Below are positions 1 through 11,735 of a stretch of DNA of 64,000 nt, in pieces. Within the stretch, counting starts at the first letter, position 1. The number at the start of each line of letters is the position of its first letter. The position numbers and the translations under genes are program-made. The notes under the pieces were generated by a model that searched no databases, had not been told where the DNA came from, and worked only from the letters and a program-made list of their open reading frames with translations. Source of the stretch: Callipepla californica brunnescens (lineage: Eukaryota; Chordata; Aves; Galliformes; Odontophoridae); contig JALIRH010000043.1 in NCBI GenBank assembly GCA_023055505.1, positions 3,172,001-3,236,000 of the forward strand, in the 5' to 3' direction.

Positions 1-640
1 TCAGCCTGAAAGCCCTCAACCACCGCCACTAACCATGGGCCAAACCCACTCAATGCCCTCCGCTGACCCTCCCCACCACGGCTCACGGGGCACCATCCAC
101 CCCACGAGCGCTCAGCCCAACGCCGGCACCGCGGCGCGCTGTGCGTGTCGCTCCGGCGCTGCCTCCCGGTACCACGGCAGGATTTCACGATCTTACCTCC
201 TTATATGGCCAAACTATTCTTTTTCTATCTTGGCATTGTTTATAGCCCAGTTGAAAATATTTAGGCTCTGGCTGGGTTCTACAATTATCTTGTAACCTAC
301 GGGGCGTATAATTACTGTTAGTTAAAGCGTAATTAGCTGCATCCTGTAAAATAAAGTGTTGCTGGCAGTGAGGCAGCACTCGCAGCTCTCAGTGTTGTTT
401 TCTACAATAACGGTAAAAGTGAATCTGTCAAATTCCATTTTAAAATAAACGTTTTTTTTCCCCAGTATATTCCATTTGGCAGATATTGTTAAACCGGGTT
501 ATATTTTGTTTTGTTTTGTTTTGTTTTGTTTTGTTTCTTTCCCTTCTCTCTCTCTCCCCCCCCTCCTCAAACCCTCCCTCAAAACTCCAACACCCGGTGG
601 AAAATTTATTTAAAAAGGAGAAATGTTTGGAGTTTGCAAG
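1..640. other. NRTN upstream noncoding region with CArG box
   Basis: No coding exon is convincing here. The stretch from about 185 to 375 is much more AT-rich than its surroundings and contains a perfect SRF CArG box, CCTTATATGG at 199-208, a forkhead-like TGTTTATAG near 237, and a homeodomain-like GTAATTAGC near 330. This is what a conserved enhancer or distal promoter of NRTN could look like, but conservation cannot be tested here. A (TTTTG)n simple repeat follows at about 503-535. Regulatory function is inference. Confidence 0.35.
503..535. repeat. (TTTTG)n simple repeat
   Basis: About six perfect copies of the pentamer TTTTG lie in a T-rich strip. It may be a decayed poly-A-type tail on the minus strand or a plain microsatellite. 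Confidence 0.85.
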
Positions 641-787
641 GAGCTGAGATGAGAAAAAGGGGATGGGAGGTGACTGCGAGTCAGCGCCGCTCTCCGAAGG
701 CTGGCGGTGATGGGGGTTTAATGGCTGCACCCGTCAGCTCCCGCCGGGTCCAACCTGCTCTGGATGGACAGATCCCAGCGCTGTCAG
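640..787 (+). other. NRTN: Candidate untranslated first exon of NRTN
   Basis: A perfect donor, TCAG|GTAAGG, occurs at 787/788, followed 660 bp later by the acceptor TTTTGCAG at 1446 that precedes the NRTN start codon. A TATA-like TTATTTAAAA lies near 607. An upstream ATG at 721 would open a short reading frame that stops after splicing (about 30 codons), so it would be an upstream ORF rather than an N-terminal extension. The start of the exon is a guess. Only the donor and acceptor are seen directly. Confidence 0.35.
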
Positions 788-1473
788 GTAAGGGCATCCC
801 GCCTGCCCTCGGGTTTTGGGGTGATGTGAGATATCACAGCCATGAATTTCGGTCCCCGTGTGCCGGCGCTGCTGGGATGGAGTGGGGTTGTTCTTGTGGT
901 TCTGATGCAGTGGGGGATGGCTGTGTTGGTGCGCTGCTGGGAAAGGGATCTGGGTGTAGGTAGAGCAGCACAACCCCGCTCCCCATCGTGGTCTGGGTTC
1001 TGTGCACACTGCTGGCAGAGCAGAGCAGTGGGGCATGGCGTGGGGTGAAGGTGCTGGAGCGGGGTCCCCTGCCTGCAGGGTTCCACAGCCGCCCACCGGC
1101 GTCTCAGCCCCAGTGCAAGGACAACACGGAGACCCAGCCACCAAGAGGGAGATTTAAACCCCACACATCACCCATGTGGGGCTGCATGGGGGGAGGACAT
1201 CCCCTCATCCCCACTGTCACCACTGGGGACACCCCATGAACCACCTTCCCTTTCTCCTGCTCAGCTCATACACTGTGCCTCGATTTCCCCACCGCAGTCC
1301 CTTCTGGACCACCCCTGGGGGCAGAAGGGATGGGCTGGAGCCCGGCCGGGGGCTGCTGGCCAACCTCAGCCATGGGGACAGGGGCAGGAGAGGGGTCCGC
1401 GGGCAAAGGCCGTGTAATAAGGATATTTGTTTTGCCTGTTTTGCAGACTTTCAATGTTCTGACTTGCTCTAAG

Positions 1474-3681
1474 ATGAAGGTATGGAAGTTTGCAGCCATT
1501 GCATCGATGCTCCTCAGTTCCATGTTATCCATTTTAGTTTGTAGAGACATGTTCAACGGAAGCCGGACATACAGCCCCTTGCCTTCCTCACCGGCCTCAC
1601 GAGCATCCTCCTCCTCTTTCTCCTCCTCCTCCTCGCTGCCGGTGGCTCCGCGGAGACCCCCCCGGGCCCTGCCACGCCACAGCTCGCTGCTCGCCCAGTG
1701 TAAGCCCACAGCCCGGCCCCACAGCACCATCGGGGGCTGCTTCTGCCTCAGCCATCCCACAACCTCCCCCTTCCCTCCCTTCCTCCTGCACCGTGGGTTG
1801 GGGGTGTTTAGCACAGCGCGGGCTCGTGGGCATCCCAGGAAAACCACGCATGGCAGCAAACCTTCACGCTCATCCTCATGCCAAGAGCTGCTTTCTTTTT
1901 TTTTTTTTTTCTTTTCTTTTCTTTTTGTTCCAAAGGGCATTTTTGTCATCGTCTTTAATTGCCGCTCTATTTTTAAAAACGCAAAATGTCAAACAGGAGC
2001 TGGGAGCGAAGGGAAGCGGCTCCATCCTGCAGCAGCTTTCCCCCGAGCGCTGCTCGCCCCTTTGCGGCTTGCTGGAAATCCCAGGCGTGTTTGCTTTTAT
2101 TCCAAACCAGAGGAGCTTCTTCTTGGTTTGAAATTCGGAAATCGATGACAAGCTGTCAAATTATGCTTTCCCCCATGCTTCCCCCGCTGCTGGGTTGGAC
2201 CGAGCCCGGGCTCAGGGTTAGGACACGGGGATGTGGATGCTGCCAGCAGTGGTTGGGCTCTGTGTGTGTGCTGCATGCATTGTGGTTCTGGTGAGCAGCC
2301 CTTCCACTGAGGCAATGGGGAAACATCCCATTACTAAATTTGCTGGAGTTTCTCATCACTCCACGGTGGCTTTCCTTGGTGAGGATGGGGAAGATATTTT
2401 GTGCATTGGCAAGTTGGGGCGATGCCACTGGGAAATGTTGGTTCCCCTGTGCTGCTTGGTGACCCCGTGTTCCCACTGCTGTGTGCACCCCACATCACAC
2501 TGCCTGATCCCCACCTGCAGCACCGCTGCCATCGGACAGATGGAAACCATGAGCACAGCAGATATTCATTATGCTTTCTTCTTCCCCCTGCTTTTAAGCA
2601 TGTACTTGATGCTGCGCAGGGGAAAGGGACAGCTCTGGGCAGGGAAAAAACAAAAGTAGGAGGAGGGAAGAGGAGGAAGGTGGGGTCATTTGTGGGGTCT
2701 TCATTTTTGCATAATAGGGAACCCCTCTTGAGGTCTCAGCCCCATGCGTAGCGTCACAGGATGGGTTGGGTTGGAAGGGGCCTCAAGGATCATGGAGCCA
2801 TAGAATGAGTTGGTTGGAAGGAGCCTTAAAGATCATAGAAACGTGGGATGGTTGAGTTAGAGGGTTGGGTTGGACCGTAAAGATCATCCAGTTCTACCCC
2901 CCCCACTGTGCTCTGGGTGCTCCCCCCCAGCTCAGGCTGCCCATATCCCATCCATGGCCTTGGGCACCTCCAGGGATGGGGCACCCACATCTTGGACAGC
3001 ACTGCTGGGACCTCACTGCCCTCTGAGTAGACGATTTCTTCCTCAAATCCAGCCTAAATCTCCCCTCTTTTACTTCAATGCTATTCCCCCTCATCCAACC
3101 ACTATCTACCCACGCATGCTGGGGAGGGGCTGGGGGGGTCTGTCTCCCCTGCAGCTCCACACCCCACACCTTCAATGATTCACAGCCGCTTCGTGGCACT
3201 GAACGCTGCTCTTTCTGCCCCTTCTCTTGCAGACAGCAGCCTGCTGGAGAGCTACACGGAGGGGGAGATCCGGCAGCTCATCTCGGCGCTGGTGGAGCGC
3301 TACAGCCAGGCCATGAACTCGGGCGGCCACGAGCTGCCCCTCTTCCCCAAAGCGGGCAACCGCATGAAGCGGGCACGCGCCCGCCACAAACCCTGCGCCC
3401 TGAAGGAGCTGGAGGTGAGCGTCAGCGAGCTGGGCCTGGGCTACGAGTCGGACGAGACCGTGTTGTTCCGCTACTGCAGCGGCACCTGCGACACGGCCGT
3501 CAGGAACTACGACCTCTCGCTGAAGAGCGTGCGCAGTCGGAAGAGGATCAGGAAGGAGAAGGTGCGCGCGCGGCCCTGCTGCAGGCCGCTGGCCTACGAC
3601 GACGACGTCTCCTTCTTGGACGCCTACAACCGCTACTACACCGTCAACGAGCTGTCGGCCAAAGAGTGCGGCTGTGTGTGA
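1474..3681 (+). CDS. NRTN: Neurturin (GDNF-family ligand), two coding exons
   Basis: Coding exons are 1474-1699 and 3233-3681, joined in phase 1, giving 224 residues against 197 in human. The junction restores LAQY, as in human neurturin. The order is a hydrophobic signal peptide (MKVWKFAAIASMLLSS...), a pro-region with a serine run near residues 41-53 encoded by TCC/TCT repeats, a furin site RMKR at 119-122, and a 102-residue mature domain. The mature part has the seven GDNF-family cysteines (130, 157, 161, 191, 192, 221, 223), the FRYCSGTC motif, and a basic patch around 173-189 like the heparan-sulfate-binding segment. Neurturin is secreted as a disulfide-linked dimer and signals through GFRalpha2 and RET to support parasympathetic, enteric and other neurons. 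The start follows acceptor TTTTGCAG at 1446. Identification is firm; only the 5' exon is uncertain. Confidence 0.96.
2755..3135 (-). mobile_element. CR1 LINE 3' fragment in NRTN intron
   Basis: The plus strand reads as the reverse complement of a CR1 3' end: GGTTGGAAGG...CCTTAAAGATCAT, then the typical run through CACCTCCAGGGATGGGGCA and CTTCCTCAAATCCAGCC. The first 130 bp holds two or three overlapping copies of the terminal segment, so it is either nested insertions or tandem growth of the tail. It is 5'-truncated, non-coding and old. Confidence 0.85.
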
Positions 3682-3764
3682 AGGGACGGGTTGGGGGGTG
3701 GCCCAATGGGGCCGAAGCTTGTGGTGGGGATGGGGATGGATCCTGCACCGCTGCCTGCCCCATG

Positions 3765-4150
3765 GACCCCCCCGTGTCCAGTTGGAGGAGGAGAGATGAC
3801 CCATGGACCCACCATGTCCGGATGGAGGAGGAGAGATCCGACACGGACCCTCTGTGTCCAGTGGGAGGAGAAACACCCCATGGACATCCTCGTGTCCATT
3901 GGGAGGAGGAGAAATGCCCCATGTGTCTACTGGGACCTTCTGTGTCCATGGGGGAGAAAGAGAGATGTCCCACGGACCCTCCATGTCCAGTGGGAGAAGG
4001 GGAGATGCCCCGTGGACCGTCCATGTCCATTGGGAGGAGTAGAAATGCCCCCAGGGACCCCCCATGTCCAGTGGAACCCTCTGTGTCCATGGAGGAGAAG
4101 AAGAGATGCCCCATGGACCCTCCATGTCCAGTGGGAGGAGGAGAGACTGT
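3765..4150 (+). repeat. Minisatellite in the NRTN 3' UTR
   Basis: Starting about 80 bp after the NRTN stop codon there are roughly ten imperfect copies of a unit of about 33-40 bp built around CCATGGACC, GTGTCCA and GTGGGAGGAGGAGAGATG. Several frames stay open through it by chance on both strands. If the NRTN message runs to one of the AATAAA motifs further on, the array is transcribed as 3' UTR. Confidence 0.85.
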
Positions 4151-4605
4151 GATGCTCGCGCAGCCCTGAGCGCGGCTCCCTGCCCACGTGCGTGTGCTGT
4201 GACTGTGGGGCTGCAGAGGAAGGTGTAAGTGCGGGTGTTGTACCACTGAGGGGGTTCCCATCAGCCGACCCTATGCTTGGGTGTGCAGCTCAGGCTCTGG
4301 GCTCAGAGCGTGATGCACTCTCAGAGTGTGCTGCGCGTGGGGTGTTGTGCACAGACGTTATCCATGGTGCACCAGGCTGTTGCACACAGACAGGATGTGT
4401 CACCCGCTGAGGGGTTGTGAGCTGCGCGGTGGAGGTGACAGGGATGTGCGTGCGGGGTCTAACGTATGCGGTGTGTCTGTAGGGCTCCCGGTGTTGTGGG
4501 GTGTGGTGGGCACAGGGGGTGTTGGATGGCTACAGGTGTCCCCAGTATCACTGCATTCGTGCTGGGGTCCCCGTGCTGTGCCCCAAAGCCCCACGCTAGG
4601 TGAGC

Positions 4606-4622
4606 AGCCACACACACACACA
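4606..4622. repeat. (CA)n microsatellite
   Basis: Eight or nine CA dinucleotides in a row. Confidence 0.85.
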
Positions 4623-4971
4623 CCAAGGGAAGGCTCCATCTCCACTCCCTGCACCCCATCCCCTCGCTCCCCGCAGCCGCCACCTTGTAGGATAATCTGC
4701 AGTAACTGGATTAACCCCACAGCCCCTCTGCCTGCAGCCGGCCATAGATGTGACACCGAGCCACAGAGGTGACACTGAGCCACGAGGCCACCGGCACAGC
4801 CGGGCTGCGGCAGCTGGGGATCCCCCAAAGCTGGCCCAGCTCTTCCCTAAGGGTGTGTGGGATTCCCAGCGGGGCAGCACAGCTTGGAGCACGCACAGGA
4901 CAAGGCTCAGGCCCGGGCTTTGGCTCCGCTTCGCATTTACAGCAGTGTCACTCTTGTTTACTCTGCGGAGA

Positions 4972-4977
4972 AATAAA
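4972..4977 (+). other. Candidate poly(A) signal for NRTN (alternatives 5298 and 5471)
   Basis: Plus-strand AATAAA hexamers occur at 4972-4977, 5298-5303 and 5471-5476 downstream of the NRTN stop codon. Any of them could end the message, giving a 3' UTR of about 1.3-1.8 kb. Transcript ends would decide. Confidence 0.25.
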
Positions 4978-5499
4978 TGAGACCGCAGACTTTTGCGTTC
5001 TCCGGGCAGGCTAAATTTGTTGCCTGGGATTGATGGGTTTTCTCCCCTTGGCCCTCTTCCCAGAAAAAGCAAATCATAAACAGAAGGAGAATATTGGTGT
5101 CGTGTCCTGGGCATGGAGGGAGAACGCTCCGCTGGCAGCGCTCCGCAGAGGGACCTCTGTGCCATATTGGGACCGTGGCCGTTGGGGACCCAGGCAGGAT
5201 TTTGGCGTGGCAGTGACAAAGGTGACCTCAAATATAGAGCTGCAGGAGGATCTGTGCCTGTGACCCACGCTGTGCCCGCAGCTCGCTCCCGCCTTCAAAT
5301 AAAGCAACAACAATGCACCCAAATCTAATAATAATAACTGCGCTCTGAAGGGCTTGGGCGCGTTCCAGTTCTCACTACTATAAAACTAAAATTAGTTGTG
5401 TTGCAGAAGCCTCCAGTTAAACAAAAAAAAAAAAAAAAGAAAGAAAACCCACGCATAAAAAAACATAAAAAATAAACCAACCAGAACCCAAAGGCACTA

Positions 5500-8340
5500 C
5501 AGCACGGGAAGGTGCTGCCGAGGGTTTGCACCGAGCTCCCCGTGTCACCAGGAGCGCAGAGGTGACGCTGAGGTTTCACAGCTGTTGCACAGCCCCCGGG
5601 GGTCGGGTTTTGGAGATGTGTTGGAGATACCCATTGGTTTTCGGGGCTGAGCTGACAGCAGCTTCGCCCCCTCGTGCTGCACAACCCTCCCTGGTGCACT
5701 CTGCGACCCCACGAGCACTCGAAGCGTTGGGAAATGTGCTGCGGATAGCTGCAAAGCCTCTTCTTTTTTATTCCTCCTTCACCCGTGGTGGAGGTGCGGG
5801 GGAAGCGGCTGACATTGGCGGAGAGCGATGGTTCGGGGAGTGCATCTGGGCTGCAGCTGCACTGTGCAGCCATACAACACCCAGGGGACAAGCAGGGCCG
5901 CTGCGGCCATCGCCCGAGCGTGGCTTTTGCTTGCGTGCTGCTTCCATGTGTGTCGCTCAGGGCCGTCCTCTTGGGGACACGTGTGTCCTCCAGCTCCCGG
6001 AGCATCGTCCCGTCCCGCACCGCCCCGCGCGGGGAAATGTGGTTCCAATAGAACCGCCGCTATTTCCCTTAATGCTTTCCATTTCTACAGCCCTCTCCGT
6101 TGTAATAGGAGCTGGAGCTGTCCGGAAGAATGTCTACAATGCAGAAAAGGCGAAAGGATGGAAAATTCCCCGCTCAAAGCTACGGCGCAATCTCATCTGG
6201 CTCTCTTCCTCATCACCCCATGCGTTACTGATTGCTAATAACGGTGTGCAACATCTGTCGGGCGGTGTCTGTAGGATTTTTGGGGCGTCTTCCACCCTGC
6301 GGCTTGCCCATCACCCAGGGCAGGAGACGAGGGCTGGAAACGACGACGAGCTGTTTAGAGCTGCTCCGGTGGTTGTGACAGCGCAAAATATGAGTGTTAT
6401 GTTATCCCGACTCTCCGATAATGAGTTATGGGACGTTTCATTGTGTTTTACTATACACATCCCCATATGGCCGCGCTGTGTTTGGGTAACTCCGGCTCTG
6501 GCTCTGGTTCGGCTCCGCCTGTCACTTGCATCAGTCGGGATCCCATTTGCCAACATGGGCGCACTCCTGATTTGGTATCGGCGAGGGGGAAATGGGCCTA
6601 ACATCATTGTTTCCACTCGGTGAAAGCACTGGCAAACATCGCGTCCTTTATTTAAACAGGTCCAGAAACGCGCTGGGAAGAAGTCCTTTCTCCCAGTTTA
6701 TCGAGACAGACGGTTTTTCAGCCGCCATCTCTTCACAAAGAGGGCGACCACGTGGTTTTGTTCTTGGTTAAACAAGGCAGAGCCTCCAGGGTGAGGCCCA
6801 AGAGGAAGAAAAGGAAAAAATAGGGGGGAAATTGGGGAAAAAAAAGAAGAGATTTGGCAGCTCTAGGCAGGAGAAGGGTGAGTGTGGTGTCCCTGCGTCC
6901 CCATATCCCACATCCCCACATCCCCACGTCCCCATGTCCCCATGTCACCACTCATTGCCGTTGGCGCAACCCCGTTTCCCTCCTGGTATTGTCGGCTCCG
7001 TCCGACCGTCTGCAGAAGTTGATGCAATGCATCTATTATTTTAGATACTCCCTATTTATTCGAAGTAACTTATGTTATTTATTTAGATTCCATAGTGTGC
7101 CATCTACGTAACGCGTTCTTTCTCTCTCTCTCTCTCTTTTTTTTTTTTTAAGATTTTATTTATTGATCCAAATGGTGCCAAGTGCAGTTTACATTTATTA
7201 CATTTTTACCATTTATTCTGAACGTTGGGGGGGGGGAAAAAAAAACGCAGTATGGTATTATTTTTTTTAAACAAATGTAAACTCGGGTGTGATGCTGTTA
7301 CATACTCACGGAAAAGTGAAAATAAAAGGAGAGTTATATTGATTTCTCTGAGGTTATGTCGATCTCTCTGTCATTTTCACCGTACTGATGCTGCCCATGA
7401 GCAAGTGACTGTGGTGTGGTGTAATGTCCCCGGCGTGGGGATGCGGATGAGAGTGGAAATGGGAAATGTGGGTTCACTTTTGGAAGACCAGAGGGGGTCT
7501 GTGTGGCTCTCTGCAGGCCGAGGGGCAAATGGAGCTCTTTTATTTTCCCATTTCCTGCAGAAACCTCCAAGCACATCCGCCAACAGCCCCCGTTTGTGTC
7601 ATTCCATCATCACAAAGATATATGGATGTGAAATCAATGATTTGAAGCATTACCAGGGCTGGGTTGATGCCTCTGTGGGTCTGCACCGCTTTTGGATGCA
7701 GAAATAACCGTCCTCGTCCCTCTGTGTGAAGGCTCTTCCACTTGGGTTGGCTCAGAGCTGAAGTGTCCCATCGGGTGCACCAATTCTGGCAAAATCACAT
7801 CCAAAAAAAATAACAATGGAAAGTTTTTTTAAAAGGAAAGAAGGGAATAAGGAAAATGTGAGGTTTTGATAAGGTCAGACAGAAACGTGTTTCATTTGCT
7901 CATCCGGAAGCAGCGCTGGGGTTAGGAAAGTTTTATGGGGAAAACAACTCACAGTCGGCAGCGTTGGCCGTGGTTTTGTTGCTCCTCGTGTTAAGACAAT
8001 GATGACGGACGTTAATATTTTATTCTGGGGGGGAACACTGCAACTTGGAATCCCAGCCAAGCTCAGCCCTCTGTCACTCACCCGAGGAGCACTTCTTCCA
8101 TCCCATCTTCACCACCCATCAGCTCCAGGTGTCTGACTCCTTCCATGGGGAAAGGGTGAGAACGCCGCTGAACCCGAAAGGTTTACAGAGGTTTTTCAGG
8201 AATGGAAAAAAAAAGGTCTGTTTATCTTCCCCCCGTCGTGCCACCCAGAAATCTGACGTCTCGTGGCCGACTCGACCGCTCGCGCCTGAAGCTCTGTTCT
8301 GTAAATATTTTACGAAGCATCTTCTGGGGCTCATAAATCT
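5500..8340. other. Gene-free stretch with AT-rich, possibly conserved noncoding blocks
   Basis: No coding exon is supported. Blocks at about 6030-6300, 6330-6640 and 7000-7330 have low GC, few simple repeats and dense homeobox, forkhead and MEF2-like motifs (for example CTATTTATT near 7050 and TTATTTATTTAG near 7075), unlike the GC-rich repeats elsewhere. They are candidates for NRTN or FUT enhancers. A CT-rich and poly-T strip lies at about 7122-7150. An alignment across birds and mammals is needed to say more. Confidence 0.3.
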
Positions 8341-8362
8341 CTGTGTGTGTGTGTGTGTGTGT
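8341..8362. repeat. (TG)n microsatellite
   Basis: About ten TG dinucleotides in a row, just upstream of the long purine tract. Confidence 0.9.
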
Positions 8363-8408
8363 GCTACAAAAGCCGAGAGATGCTGTGATCTCACTGCCGA
8401 ACTGTCTG

Positions 8409-8793
8409 AAAAATAGAGAGAAAGGAAAAAAGGGAAAGGGAAAGGGAAAGGGAAAGGGAAAGGGAAAGGGAAAGGGAAAGGGAAAGGGAAAGGGAAAGGG
8501 AAAGGGAAAGGGAAAGGGAAAGGGAAAGGGAAAGGGAAAGGGAAAGGGAAAGAAAAGAAAGAAAAAGAAAGAGAAAGAGAAAGAGAAAGAGAAAGAGAAA
8601 AAGAAAAAGAAGAAGAAGAAGAAGAAGAAGAAGAAGAAGAAGAAGAAGAAGAAGAAAAAGAAAAAAAAAGAAAAAGAAAAAGAAAAAGAAAAAGAAAAAG
8701 AAAAAGAAAAAGAAAAAGAAAAAGAAAAAGAAAAAGAAAAAGAAAAAGAAAAAGAAAAAGAAAAAGAAAAAGAAAAAGAAAAAGAAAAAGAAA

Positions 8794-8825
<32 letters not shown>

Positions 8826-8838
8826 AAGAAAAGAAAAA
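8409..8838 (+). repeat. 430-bp homopurine tract of three related simple repeats
   Basis: The plus strand is all A and G for about 430 bp. It begins with (GGGAAA)n at roughly 8422-8551, passes through (GAGAAA)n to about 8601, then (GAA)n to about 8656, then (AAAAAG)n to about 8820. The blocks look like successive one-base changes of one hexamer. Mirror-symmetric homopurine DNA can form triplex (H-DNA). Its open frames (poly Lys/Glu/Gly) are meaningless as protein. Confidence 0.95.
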
Positions 8839-8839
8839 A

Positions 8840-11640
8840 TGTTAATGATCAGATTGGAGAGGGCCGCTTGGAAACTGGCTCATCCAGGAAGAAAATAACG
8901 TTTGCAGGTGACAGCGTCCAGACAGGTGATGCTGCTGGGATGGGCTGCAGGGATTGAGTGCTGTTTCTTGGGGTTGAGGTGTGTGTTGCTTGCTTGTAGG
9001 TGCAGGATTTTCACTGGCTGGTGCTGGCTGTAAAGCCCAGTGTTCAGTATTCATGTCTTCAATTTTAAATAGAAAAGGAAACAGCTGAGAAATGGGATGG
9101 GCATCCACACTCAGGCTCAGGAAAGCTGGAAAGGACCATGTTCTGGCGTTGGTTCAGGTCCCTTTGTGCACTCAGCACAAACCTGGCAGGGATGAAGCCA
9201 TTGAGCTCAGAGGGCTCCAGCTCCTTGTTTTCAAGGTTTTGGTTTGTCTCAGCCATGACTCTTCCCATCCCCAACTGCTGCAGATCTGTGTTTCCCTCAC
9301 GCTCTGCCTTTCCTCTCAGCTCCTGGGAGCCCTACAGAGCAGAGGTTCCATGGGTACAACACTCAGAGGGGCCACGGGGGTATTTCCTAAGATGCTGGCA
9401 CTACTTGGAGTCAGGGGACAGTGCCCTTTTCCGGGCCACAAGGGGACAGGGATGTCCCAGTGAAGGGTCAAAACCCCACACCAAGCCATGCCAGCCTTAG
9501 ATTGCAACAGTCTGCTGAGATCCTGCTCCAAAAACTCAACTTTTTTACATTGCTCTTTCCCCAGTTTCCCATGAGGATCCCAAGAGCAGTTCCTCTTGCT
9601 CTCCTTCTGGGGAAGCGAACCTCTGCCCTATGTTTTTCAGACCATCTCTGCCCTGAAGCATCAGCTGGGAACATTTCAGCCAGGCTCCTATCACCTTCAG
9701 GTGAAAGGAGGTTTTAGGGGGAGCAAGGTGTTTTCACATCCCCTCTGTGAGGGACTGCAGGAGCCCCTCGCCCTGGCGTATGGCATTTTCCCAAGTGGGT
9801 GCAGATGGGAAAAGCCAGCCCCAGGCCCCACGGCGCAGCCATCCAGATGTTTCCTTCCACTAAGTCGCCCCTTCCAGAGCTTCCCAACTGCGGTGTCGGC
9901 TTTCTCATCCCATAAGGAACTCTGCCTGTGTTCACCTCCGCGTCATTGAGGAGGGGAAGGTTTGCTCTGGATTTCGTCCTGCCATTCCCACGTCCCTGCC
10001 AGCCCCTCCTCAGCAGCAAGAGACTGCTCACAGAGATCACCTGCAGAATATTCATGCTCTTTAATCACGTCTATCCCAGCACAGTCAACGGCGTCAACAC
10101 CTTACATTTCTCCAGCTGCTCAGGACTTAGAGATATGAACACCAGGTTGGTTGGTGCACCCAGGAGCGAAAGGAAGAGAGATGTGTGAGTCTGCAGACAG
10201 GGAAGGCAGGGGCGGAAGCAAATAACTGGCAATGAAGATGGATGTTTCACAAATACTCTGCTCTTCTTTGAAGCAGTCAGCAAGCACATGGCCAAGGAAG
10301 ATGCGGCACATTTCTCTATGTGAATTTCTACAGGAGTTCAATAAGATCCAGAGAATGATCTTCGAGGAATGAAGCAGAGTTGGTGAGACCCCACGGGTAC
10401 CTTCAGAAGGGTGGGAAATAGAGGAGGGATAAAGGTTCAGATTTCAGAGTGAAGGATTTATTCTCAGGTTTGTGACAATCGATCCGTTCAACCAATCTGC
10501 AAAGCAGAGAGAGAGGGAAAAAAAAAAGGCAACAAAGGCTGTGAAAGAAAAGAACAGACTCACAGTGCTAAAGATAAGGTCTTGCTGGTGGGTCATCAGC
10601 CACAGAATGAGCACACAAGGAAACGCAGAGGGAATTCTTTGGAAATCTTTACTAAACGGTGCTGATGAAGAGAACAATTGTATCTCTATATGCATCACTG
10701 GACTTGGAGCTGATTTTCCTCGTGGAAACGTCCCGGGGCTAGGACAGACCTTTGGAAACCTCCACTCAGGGCTCAGCAGAAGTCAGGAAGACAAGCTGGA
10801 TGTCCGCAGGCGGCAGCAGGGAGCCTGTGCTGTGCCCCTCATCCCCACGCAAGGGAGCTTCCCAGTTGGAAAGTAAACTTTCCAGTAGTATAACCTGAGC
10901 GGCAACAAGAACCTCAGTGAAGGTCAAACACAAAAAGGTGTTTGTAACGCATGGCCTGGAGCACAGCCATCAGCAGACGGCACAAGTTGGAATATTTGGG
11001 CACCCAAGAGGGGGCAGCCCGCTGCACAGCCGTGCTCAGCATTTCCTTGCCACACAGTGCTGCACGTGTAGAAACTTCAGTGCTTTCAGGGCACTCCACA
11101 CCTTGCCCACACCAGTGTGCTCCTGTCAGAGCCTTCCCAGGTGCTGCCTCGCTACGCTGTCCAAAGGACAGGCTTGTACAATAAAAAGAGCAGCTTCCTG
11201 CCTGCTTATCATCCTGATGCAGCACCCGAAAGGCAGAGCCTGAGGCAGAGAGAGGTCAGGAGGGAGGAGCTCCTCCTGCAGCAGCAGCACAGCTTGGCTG
11301 CCCCTTACAGCTGCAGATTCATACGGTACAAAGTCCTTGGAACAGATTTATGATTGTATTTACTGCTTCTCCACCTTCCCCTCTCTACCCCTTGCTTATG
11401 CCTTTCAATCAGTGGAGCTGATCCAGAACTGTTTGCAGAGAATGGAGGTTAAAAAAATAATAATTAAAAAAAAAAAAAGAGCATTTTGCACTGAGCTTCT
11501 CCAAAGCCCGAGCTGCAGCCAAAGAAACACGTCGTTCCGGTACCTAATGGATCGGCAAAATACAATGTCCTACTCTATCTGATAGTCTATTCTCTAGTCA
11601 GACAAAGGCATACCCAGCACCATTACTGTTTGTTTCAGAG
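8840..11640. other. Noncoding DNA downstream of the fucosyltransferase gene
   Basis: No exon, known repeat or RNA gene is recognised in 8840-11640. Short open frames have no family resemblance. The right-hand part may include the 3' UTR of the minus-strand fucosyltransferase. A TTTATT (AATAAA on the minus strand) occurs near 10450, which would be a distant poly(A) site. A poly-A strip lies at about 11447-11480. Confidence 0.3.
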
Positions 11641-11735
11641 CTCCTCTTCCATCACGTTCCGACAGCCTTCAAAACTGCAGACATCCAGCGAGGACGAAGC
11701 GATGGCAGCGCAGCACAGAGCTGAGCAAACAGCTG

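Noticed and set aside
8343..8957. 204-codon Lys/Glu/Gly-rich open frame
   Set aside because: Spans the homopurine simple repeat. Purine-only DNA cannot contain TAA, TAG or TGA except by purine substitution, so length is not evidence of coding.
11004..11020. CTCF-like CCAAGAGGGGGCAGC
   Set aside because: Two mismatches to the core consensus at informative positions. Such partial matches are common in GC-rich DNA.
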